In this document: one piece after another, positions 47,782 through 53,963 of the stretch
Layout of the letters: each line of letters starts with the position of its first letter
Position numbering within the stretch: the stretch's first letter is position 1
Assembly (NCBI GenBank): GCA_910578105.1
Contig: CAJTPD010000006.1
Coordinates: forward strand, 122,287 to 186,286
DNA: 64,000 nt
Direction of reading: 5' to 3'
DNA from: an uncultured Odoribacter sp.
Lineage (GTDB): Bacteria > Bacteroidota > Bacteroidia > Bacteroidales > Marinifilaceae
Made by a program: the position numbers and the translations under genes
The notes under the pieces: model-generated
Databases searched by the model: none
What the model saw: only the letters and a program-made list of their open reading frames with translations
What the model was told of the DNA's origin: nothing

Positions 47782-48639
47782 ATGAATAAAATAAATAAAT
47801 GGGTATGGGCCGTTGCCGTAGCAGGGATATGTATCGGCTGCCAAAAAGAGGAAGTTGGCGTGTATGGCCGTAATGACAGTAAAGTATATTTTCAGGAACA
47901 GAATTTTTCGGGAGGAAATGGTGCTGAAGGATATACGAATATCACTAGTTTTTCATTTGTTGATTATGATGCGACTTATACGTCGGTGGTGTTCAATGCC
48001 AAGGTGAAGTTATTGGGGGAGGTGAAAGACTATGATAGGTCAGTAAGAGTCGTTGTTGATGAAGTGCGTACGACAATGACACCTTATGATGCTGTAACGA
48101 ATCCCGATGGGGGATATGTAGCGGATTTCGATACTTTGAAAATAAAGGCCGGAGCTAATGAAGGGATTGTCGGTGTCCGTTTTATACGAAATGCATCGAT
48201 TAAAAAACGGGTGGATACTCTGGTATTGAAGTTAGAAGCGAATGAATATTTCGATTTGCTCGATGAATATAAATCCAGTAATGTTTGGGATAATACGACA
48301 GTAGACACCATTGATGGTTCTCGTTTTACTTTTCTGCTCAGTGAAATTTATACAAAGCCGGGCAGGTGGGATGGAGTTTCGGCCAGTAATTATTTTGGGG
48401 CTTGGAATGCGACCCGGTATGCTTATATAAATGGTTTATTCGGTTTTACTACAAAGGATTGGACTTGGGCTACCGGAAAAATCGGTACAGGGAGAATGTC
48501 TTTTTACGCCCGGGAATTGCAGAAAGAACTGCAGCGGAGAGCAGATGCCGGTGATCCAGTGTATGATGAAGATGGCTCTTATATGCAGTTGCCTGATGCT
48601 TATAGTGTTGATTACTCGAATGTTGTTTTAAAACCTTAA
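47782..48639 (+). CDS. DUF4843-family lipoprotein (locus 2)
   Basis: A 285-aa protein with lipoprotein signal (AGICIGCQK, Cys near 20) and the pattern EEVGVYGRNDSKVYFQEQ. A beta-rich core (VVFNAKVKLLGEVKDYDRSVRVVV) aligns with the locus 1 protein's LRVCLLGDVADYDRKFNLRV. The C-terminal part with GAWNATRYAYIN matches the family layout. It is placed between susD and the PKD-like gene, with 11-bp gaps on both sides. Probable accessory surface protein of the SusCD complex. Confidence 0.82.
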   Translation: MNKINKWVWAVAVAGICIGCQKEEVGVYGRNDSKVYFQEQNFSGGNGAEGYTNITSFSFVDYDATYTSVVFNAKVKLLGEVKDYDRSVRVVVDEVRTTMTPYDAVTNPDGGYVADFDTLKIKAGANEGIVGVRFIRNASIKKRVDTLVLKLEANEYFDLLDEYKSSNVWDNTTVDTIDGSRFTFLLSEIYTKPGRWDGVSASNYFGAWNATRYAYINGLFGFTTKDWTWATGKIGTGRMSFYARELQKELQRRADAGDPVYDEDGSYMQLPDAYSVDYSNVVLKP

Positions 48640-48650
48640 AATACAGAAAA

Positions 48651-50291
48651 ATGAATATTTTGAAAATTTCGCGTCTGAGCGTTTTATGGCTTTGTCTATT
48701 GGTGACGGCTTGTGCGGATGACAAAGGAAATTACACCTATGAGGATAAAGCGGTTATTACTATTGATGGCATTTCTCAGAGGGTGGCGGTATTGGCCGGA
48801 GCAGAATATATTGATTTGAAACCGGTAGTTACTTCCAATTTGGAAGGAGTCATTGATGACCAGAATACGAATTTTGAATTTTGTTACCAACGGAAAAATT
48901 CAGAGGGAGAATGGGTGGACGTAGGGAACACGAAAGACCTTTATATGCTGGCTTCTTTGGATGCTGGTACGCATTCGTTTCTTTTTTCAGTTACTGACAG
49001 ACGGACGGAAGTGAAGACTTTGAAATTGTTTTATGTCAATGCGACAACTATTACTTCTGAAGGATGGATGTTGCTGTGTAATGAAGGACCGGAAGAAAGA
49101 GTCCGTCTGGATATGTTGGCACAACTTTCGATTGACCGGATTGTTCCTGCCTATGATGTTATCCGGCGACAAGGTGTGCCGGAACAATATCATGCAACAA
49201 ATTTAGGATTCTATTCCACCGGGAGTTCGACTGGCAATAGGATTATTATGATGTCCGAAGATGCTGCTTACCGATTGCCGACAGGAGATGCTCAGGGGTT
49301 TACTGGATTTGTTGAGGTAGAGAGTTTTCATGAGTTAAAATCATCGATGTTTCTGACAACTACTGATGACCATATTGTAAATTTTGTGACTGTGCCTTAT
49401 TATGGTAAATACAAACCGGAGCATGATGCTGTTATCTGTATATCTCGGGAAGGTAATGCGTATGCCTGGAATACAGTAGTGTTGGAAACGGGATTTGAAT
49501 ATCCGATTAATACTTCGAGCCGGGGAGGAACACCAGAATACCGGGTGGCACCTTATGTTGGGACGACATTGAAAAGGCAGTTTGCTGCCGAATATGGAAT
49601 TGCTTTGTTATTTGATGCCGATAACCACCGTTTTGTTTATTGGAGTGGTGAAGGCGGAGATGCGGACGAAGGAAGAAAACAAGTATTGCGTCCTTTGGAA
49701 GAGCCGGAGAATAAAAAATTCAGTTACAATACTGGTAATATGGATTTGGTATGCATGCTTAGTACTAATTTTTCCGAAGGGACAGTGTATAGCATCATGC
49801 AAGATGGCGGTAAAAGGCATATTTATGAAGTTAATTTAGGTAGCGGAGAAATTAAACAAACTGCCTGTCATTTGGATATTACGGCTGAAAATTTTGCTCA
49901 GGCCAGTTGTTTTGCTGCCAGTTCCCAGTATTATGTGATTTATTATGCTTACGGTAATAAAGTCTATGCTTATAATCTGGGAACAAAAACTTGCAAACCG
50001 GTGATTACCTTGGATGATGAAGAAATTACTTGTCTGAAATTTAATCGTTACGACTACCCGTGGGGAGTTGAACAGTTGTGTAATAAATATAGAGAATACC
50101 TGCCTATTTATCAGGAACGGGAAAATCAGTTGATTGTCGGCTCTTACAAGAACACTGCTACGGATAATAACGGAGGTGTGCTGCGTTTTTATGATGTTAG
50201 TGAATCAGGGATGGGACTGACTTTAAAACCGGGTTGGGAATATTCCGGATACGCTAAAATCAAAGATGTGCGTTATAAGGAGATTCGATAA
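48651..50291 (+). CDS. PKD-like-family lipoprotein (locus 2)
   Basis: A 546-aa lipoprotein (signal LCLLVTAC) with the family start ADDKGNYTYEDKAVITIDG. An N-terminal Ig/PKD-like region (FEFCYQRKNSEGEWVDVG, TSEGWMLLCNEGPEERVRLD) and a long propeller-like part (FVYWSGEGG, IYEVNLGSGEIKQ, KVYAYNLGTKT) follow. It parallels the PKD-like protein of locus 1. A terminator ~15 bp after the stop ends the operon, so locus 2 lacks the TlpA-like gene found in locus 1. Confidence 0.82.
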   Translation: MNILKISRLSVLWLCLLVTACADDKGNYTYEDKAVITIDGISQRVAVLAGAEYIDLKPVVTSNLEGVIDDQNTNFEFCYQRKNSEGEWVDVGNTKDLYMLASLDAGTHSFLFSVTDRRTEVKTLKLFYVNATTITSEGWMLLCNEGPEERVRLDMLAQLSIDRIVPAYDVIRRQGVPEQYHATNLGFYSTGSSTGNRIIMMSEDAAYRLPTGDAQGFTGFVEVESFHELKSSMFLTTTDDHIVNFVTVPYYGKYKPEHDAVICISREGNAYAWNTVVLETGFEYPINTSSRGGTPEYRVAPYVGTTLKRQFAAEYGIALLFDADNHRFVYWSGEGGDADEGRKQVLRPLEEPENKKFSYNTGNMDLVCMLSTNFSEGTVYSIMQDGGKRHIYEVNLGSGEIKQTACHLDITAENFAQASCFAASSQYYVIYYAYGNKVYAYNLGTKTCKPVITLDDEEITCLKFNRYDYPWGVEQLCNKYREYLPIYQERENQLIVGSYKNTATDNNGGVLRFYDVSESGMGLTLKPGWEYSGYAKIKDVRYKEIR

Positions 50292-50306
50292 AATTTACTT
50301 TATGTT

Positions 50307-50353
50307 AAAAATCAGGTATCTGTTTGAAAACGATACCTGATTTTTGTTTTTTT
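50307..50353 (+). terminator. Rho-independent terminator ending uptake locus 2
   Basis: A 14-bp perfect stem (50307-50320 with 50332-50345), an 11-base loop, and a T-rich tail to 50353. It marks the left boundary of the accessory island. Confidence 0.93.
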
Positions 50354-50430
50354 AGTTGATTATAGCCGGAAAATTATTGATTTATGGATTTGTGAACATT
50401 GCTATATTACGGAAACAAATCCATTAGCAA

Positions 50431-51423
50431 ATGAAAGAGCAATTTATCAAATCAGTGGAAGAATCCGTAGGCGGTTTCTTATCACAAGAGCAAATCGCGA
50501 AGTTGGGCGGTGTGCTTTTAGAGTGTATGCAGGAGTATGAACTTATCCGCAAGGAGACATCGGATGAAAAATGCAAAAGGGAAAATGGCGAGCTGCTTCA
50601 AGCGTTTTTAGCTGCTAAGAAAATCGAAGGGTGTTCTGAAAAAACGGTGCATTATTATCAGTCTTCGGTAGAAAAACTTTTTGTGAGCGTTGTTAAAAAT
50701 GTTACCGATATGTCGACGAATGATATTCGTAATTATTTGGCAGAGAATCAACGATTGAGAAATTTGAGCAAAGTGACAATCGACAATTTACGGCGCATAT
50801 TTTCAAGTTTCTTTGCATGGTTAGAAGATGAAGATTATATTCCCAAAAGTCCCGTGCGAAGAATACATAAAGTGAGGACAGACAGTCTTGTAAAAGAGGT
50901 TTTGACAGATGAAAATATTGAGATACTACGAGATAGCTGTATTGAGTTGCGTGATGTGGCAATAATAGACTTACTTTCATCCACCGGTATGCGTGTAGGT
51001 GAATTGGTAAAGATAAACAGAGAGGATATAGACTTCCAAGAGCGGCAATGCGTAGTATTTGGCAAAGGAAACAAAGAGCGTGAGGTGTACTTCAATGCTC
51101 GAACCAAAATCCATCTCAAGAAATACCTCAACAGCAGGAATGATGATAATCCTGCGCTCTTTGTCTCACTCAAATCTCCTCATAGACGGCTGACGATTAG
51201 TGGAGTTGAGGTACGCTTGCGAAAAATAGGGCGGATAGCGAACATTGCAAAAGTTCACCCGCATAAATTCAGACGGTCATTGGCTACAATGGCTATTGAC
51301 AAAGGGATGCCGATAGAGCAGGTACAACGGTTGCTCGGTCATGTCAAGATTGATACCACATTGCGTTACGCCATGGTCAATCAGACCAATGTAAAAATAG
51401 CACATCGCAAATACTTGACTTAA
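50431..51423 (+). CDS. Tyrosine recombinase (site-specific integrase/invertase)
   Basis: A 330-aa phage-integrase-family enzyme. The N-terminal SAM-like core-binding domain (about 50-140; SEKTVHYYQSSVEKLF, LRRIFSSFFAWLEDED) is followed by the catalytic domain. All catalytic positions are visible: Arg in SSTGMRVGELVKI, Lys in VFGKGNKERE, His-x-x-Arg in HPHKFRRSLAT, His in LLGHVKIDTT and Tyr in LRYAMVN. It is close in layout to XerC/D-type enzymes with a longer N-terminal extension. It precedes a nuclease gene and an hsdS gene split by 13-bp inverted repeats, so its most likely job is inversion of the hsdS segment. Whole-island integration is the alternative; no convincing attachment duplication was seen. 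Confidence 0.92.
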   Translation: MKEQFIKSVEESVGGFLSQEQIAKLGGVLLECMQEYELIRKETSDEKCKRENGELLQAFLAAKKIEGCSEKTVHYYQSSVEKLFVSVVKNVTDMSTNDIRNYLAENQRLRNLSKVTIDNLRRIFSSFFAWLEDEDYIPKSPVRRIHKVRTDSLVKEVLTDENIEILRDSCIELRDVAIIDLLSSTGMRVGELVKINREDIDFQERQCVVFGKGNKEREVYFNARTKIHLKKYLNSRNDDNPALFVSLKSPHRRLTISGVEVRLRKIGRIANIAKVHPHKFRRSLATMAIDKGMPIEQVQRLLGHVKIDTTLRYAMVNQTNVKIAHRKYLT

Positions 51424-51450
51424 CTGAATAGAAAATCGGCTAACTTTCAG

Positions 51451-51458
51451 TACCTTTG
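51451..51458 (+). promoter_or_regulatory. -7 promoter box of the DUF1016 gene
   Basis: TACCTTTG fits TAnnTTTG and is 20 bp before the start codon, giving the nuclease-hsdS pair its own promoter apart from the recombinase. Confidence 0.5.
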
Positions 51459-51477
51459 CAGTCTAAACGCATGGACA

Positions 51478-52614
51478 ATGGACAATAACATAATAGTACC
51501 GCAAAAGACTGAAAAACAGGATATACTTCCCGAAGATTACAATAATTGGAGGAAAGAAATTATCTCATTGATAGAGCAATCCAAAGTGAAAGCTATCCTT
51601 AGCGTCAATGCCGAAATGCTTGCTCTTTATTGGAGAATCGGTAGCGACATTCTGACTAAGCAAAAAGAGCAAGGTTGGGGAGCGAAAGTCATTGCGCAAT
51701 TATCCAAAGATCTCTCGGAATGTTTTCCTAATGATAGAGGTTACTCTGAGCGTAACTTGCGTAATATGAAAAAGTTCGCAAGTGAATATCCCTCTTTCCC
51801 AATTTGGCAAGTGCCGCTTGCCAAATTAGAATTGTTACCAATTCGGAAAGCCGCACTTGCCGAATTGCCATGCGATGAGAACGGATTTGCGCAAGTGCCT
51901 CTTGCGCAAATATCGTGGTATCATCATATGTCGCTCATTACCAAAGTTCCGACAGATACCGAACGTGCATTTTATATCATGGAAACTGCCGCTAACGGTT
52001 GGAGTCGTGATGTAATGCTTTCGCAAGTGGCTAACGGTTATATCAAAGCCAAGGGTAATGCAATTACAAATTTCAAGCAGACATTACCTGCCTATCAATC
52101 GGATTTGGCTCAGTATGCGTTCAAAGACCCGTATAATTTCAGTTTCTTAGGTACGGTGGCTTTACAACGTGAACTCGATATAGAAAAGAATCTTGCACAG
52201 CGGATTACCGATTTCCTGTTGGAAATGGGCAAAGGCTTTGCATTTATCGGAAGGCAGTACCATTTGACTGTGGACGGCGATGACTATTACATCGACATTC
52301 TGATGTATCACCTTCAACTTCATTGTTATGTAGTAGTGGAGCTGAAAGCCGTAGAGTTTGTTCCTGAATTTGTCAGCAAGCTGAATTTCTACATTTCGGC
52401 TGTGGATGAATATGTAAAAGCACCCGAAGATAAACCGACTATCGGTTTGTTGTTGTGCCGCTCAAAGAGCGATACCAAAGCACGTTTCGCTCTACGAGGT
52501 ATCACACAACCGTTGGGCATTGCGCAATATGAGACTGAAAAACTCTTTGAAGATGTGGCATCCGCACTGCCGCAAATCGAAGATATTGAAAATCAGTTGG
52601 AGGATAAAGAATGA
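51478..52614 (+). CDS. DUF1016/YhcG-family PDDEXK nuclease-domain protein
   Basis: A 378-aa protein of the YhcG type. The DUF1016 N-terminal domain (about 15-185) shows NWRKEIISLIEQSKVKAI, ALYWRIGSDIL, FPNDRGYSERNLRNMKKFA and the QVPLAQISWYHHMSLI motif. The C-terminal PDDEXK nuclease-like domain (about 205-355) has GKGFAFIGRQYHLTVDGDDYYIDILMYH-type order, with the catalytic Asp in YIDILMYH and the Glu/Lys in VVVELKAVEF. Such proteins often accompany type I restriction genes in Bacteroidetes, but their role there is not settled. Its last codons overlap the hsdS start (ATGA at 52611-52614), so translation is coupled. A short QVPLA repeat lies in the mid region. Codon and base use look like the rest of the island. 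Confidence 0.88.
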   Translation: MDNNIIVPQKTEKQDILPEDYNNWRKEIISLIEQSKVKAILSVNAEMLALYWRIGSDILTKQKEQGWGAKVIAQLSKDLSECFPNDRGYSERNLRNMKKFASEYPSFPIWQVPLAKLELLPIRKAALAELPCDENGFAQVPLAQISWYHHMSLITKVPTDTERAFYIMETAANGWSRDVMLSQVANGYIKAKGNAITNFKQTLPAYQSDLAQYAFKDPYNFSFLGTVALQRELDIEKNLAQRITDFLLEMGKGFAFIGRQYHLTVDGDDYYIDILMYHLQLHCYVVVELKAVEFVPEFVSKLNFYISAVDEYVKAPEDKPTIGLLLCRSKSDTKARFALRGITQPLGIAQYETEKLFEDVASALPQIEDIENQLEDKE

Positions 52615-53219
52615 GATTGGCTGATATTATCGATGTATTCATTGCCGGAGATTGGGGCAATGAAAATCCGAGTGAAGAGACTCCTAATGCGGTGTATTGT
52701 GTCAGAGGCGCAGACATTGTTCCTATATCCATTGGTGAGTTCGGCGATATTCCCTTGCGGTATGTCAGTGACAAATCTTTTGAAGAAAAGACGTTGCGAG
52801 CTGGAGATATGATTATCGAAAAATCAGGCGGTAGTCCGACACAATCAACAGGGCGTATATCCTATGTTTCAGAGGCATTAATAACAGAAAAAGGGACAGT
52901 GGTATGCACCAATTTCTGTGTGGCTTTTAGAGTAAAGACCGGATGGAATCCTTACTTTGTATATCAATATTGGAACCACATCTACAACAACAATATATTC
53001 TTTAATTTCGAGGGTAAAACCTCGGGACTAAAAAACTTGCAGTTGGATAACGCATTAAAAGCCATTGAAATACCTGACTACACACTTGAACAGCAAAACC
53101 GCATTGCCGAAACACTACTCAAAATCGAGCAAAAAATGGTTCTTAATCGTCAGCTAAATCATAATTTACCATTGCCTGACCATTCATTAAGAGAGGCAAG
53201 AGTTCGTCTCGCTGCTTAG
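52611..53219 (+). pseudogene. hsdS: Type I restriction-modification specificity gene hsdS, expressed 5' half (interrupted by inversion)
   Basis: 202 residues. Residues 1-160 form one target-recognition domain (LADIIDVFIAGDWG, VRGADI, TLRAGDMIIEKSGGSPTQST, FCVAFRVKTGWNP). The start of the central conserved helix follows (LEQQNRIAETLLKIEQKMVL, NRQLNHNL, to about residue 186). The last ~16 residues (PLPDHSLREARVRLAA) are not HsdS-like; they are the complement of the end of the inverted cassette. The switch from HsdS to non-HsdS sequence occurs exactly at a 13-bp sequence (53156-53168) repeated in inverted orientation at 53871-53883. The current product is thus a half-HsdS with one recognition domain. 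Half-subunits can sometimes dimerise, so some activity is possible. No hsdM or hsdR is in the window. Confidence 0.88.
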
Positions 53220-53924
53220 TAAGAGCATTGATTTCATCAATGTTATTCTTTATATTATCAAATATGGCAACAACCTTATTATGAAATTCTTGTAAGATTT
53301 GCTTTGGCGGATAAACCACTTTTATCGAAGCAAATTCATCTTTACTCATATTGGCAAATACATTACCAGTTTTGGCTTTTGCATTCTCAAAATATAAATT
53401 CAAAGCAAAGTATACAAATTCTCTATTGTGTTCATTCTCAAAACTATAGAATTAATCTGTTGGTTTGTTTGTGATAATTTTGCAATGAATCCCATAACCC
53501 CTATTGTACCAATGCAAGAAACTGAAAGCGATCCACTCGGTAGGTATTTTTTTGTTTGACTTTCTGCGCCTTTGGTGGAAAGGGTACGCTGCGGGTTGAA
53601 TACAAATAAATTGCCTCTTATATCATCTATGGTTATAAAAGGAATATCTCCACCGAAATTATCTTCATCGGCACATGACGGAGTTTTGCCAGTTATGATA
53701 TTATTTTCAACTTCTCCAATAGTCATGGCGCACCACTCTTTTGGAATTTCTCTTTTCAGCTTCTCATTCCAAACCATCTTACCGCCACTTGATTTATATG
53801 GCTTACCCTCTTCATTCGGAAAGTCAAATTGCACAAACCAGTAGTCGTAGAGTTGCTTTGCCATCGCCTCTAAATTATGATTTTCCGGTTTTTTAATACC
53901 TATTTTTAGGTATGTCATTTTCAT
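53143..53924 (-). pseudogene. Silent inverted hsdS 3' cassette (central conserved region and second recognition domain), frameshifted
   Basis: Read on the minus strand from 53883, NHNLEAMAKQLYDYWFVQFD continues the central HsdS helix that the plus-strand gene lacks. A second recognition domain follows (IPKEWCAMTIGEVENNIITG, DIPFITIDDIRGN, SGSLSVSCIGTIGVMGFIAK, TNQQINSIVLRM). The frame breaks at about 53416-53418 (minus-strand TTT run). One added base would continue IEN-FVYFALNLYFENAKAKTG and run on to KTGNVFANM, FDNIKNNIDEINALTKQRDE and LLPLLMNGQAMVNYDLADD, the normal C-terminal HsdS helix. The first ~14 residues of the open frame (53924-53884) lie outside the repeat and are not HsdS-like, so there is no real start: it is a storage cassette. 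The break may be a true inactivating mutation or a sequencing error. Confidence 0.85.
53156..53883. repeat. Invertible DNA segment bounded by 13-bp inverted repeats within hsdS
   Basis: Left site 53156-53168 is AAATCATAATTTA; right site 53871-53883 is its exact reverse complement. The core is itself a dyad (TAAAT-CATA-ATTTA at the left site), as expected for a tyrosine-recombinase crossover. In both contexts the core is read as NHNL in the same frame. Inversion would join the plus-strand half to EAMAKQLYDYWF and end at a stop at 53894-53896. That gives a gene from 52611 to 53896, 1286 bp, one base short of 429 codons. This agrees with the single frameshift in the cassette. Confidence 0.85.
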
Positions 53925-53925
53925 G

Positions 53926-53940
53926 TCATAATGATTATCT
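53926..53940 (+). promoter_or_regulatory. Fur-box-like operator of feoAB
   Basis: TCATAATGATTATCT matches the 7-1-7 Fur consensus TGATAATnATTATCA at 12 of 14 defined positions and overlaps the -7 box at 53936-53943. Binding there would block the promoter. Bacteroidetes Fur boxes may differ from the enterobacterial consensus, so this is a candidate. Confidence 0.5.
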
Positions 53941-53943
53941 TTG
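53936..53943 (+). promoter_or_regulatory. -7 promoter box of feoAB
   Basis: TATCTTTG, a consensus -7 box, 20 bp before the feoAB start. A purine-rich TTGGAGG (53953-53959) precedes the ATG. Confidence 0.6.
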
Positions 53944-53963
53944 TATGATAATTTGGAGGTGTA

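Noticed and set aside
50366..50387. A third copy of the hsdS inversion core upstream of the recombinase
   Set aside because: The sequence CCGGAAAATTATTGATTTATGG only partly matches the 13-bp core (one extra base and changed centre), so it is not counted as an inversion site; only the weak outer 9-mer is reported.
53572..53844. Plus-strand open frame of 90 codons within the silent cassette
   Set aside because: It is antisense to the recognition domain of the cassette, without family motifs or a promoter.
53893..53911. Hairpin ATACCT..AGGTAT just right of the inversion site as an hsdS terminator
   Set aside because: The 6-bp stem in AT-rich DNA has no convincing T-run in the plus direction; too weak to list as a terminator, though it sits just after the stop of the rebuilt hsdS.
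53884..53924. A genuine start for the minus-strand hsdS fragment at 53924
   Set aside because: The first residues (MKMTYLKIGIKKPE) lie outside the inverted repeat, are not HsdS-like, and end at the repeat; they are probably chance coding next to the inversion site.
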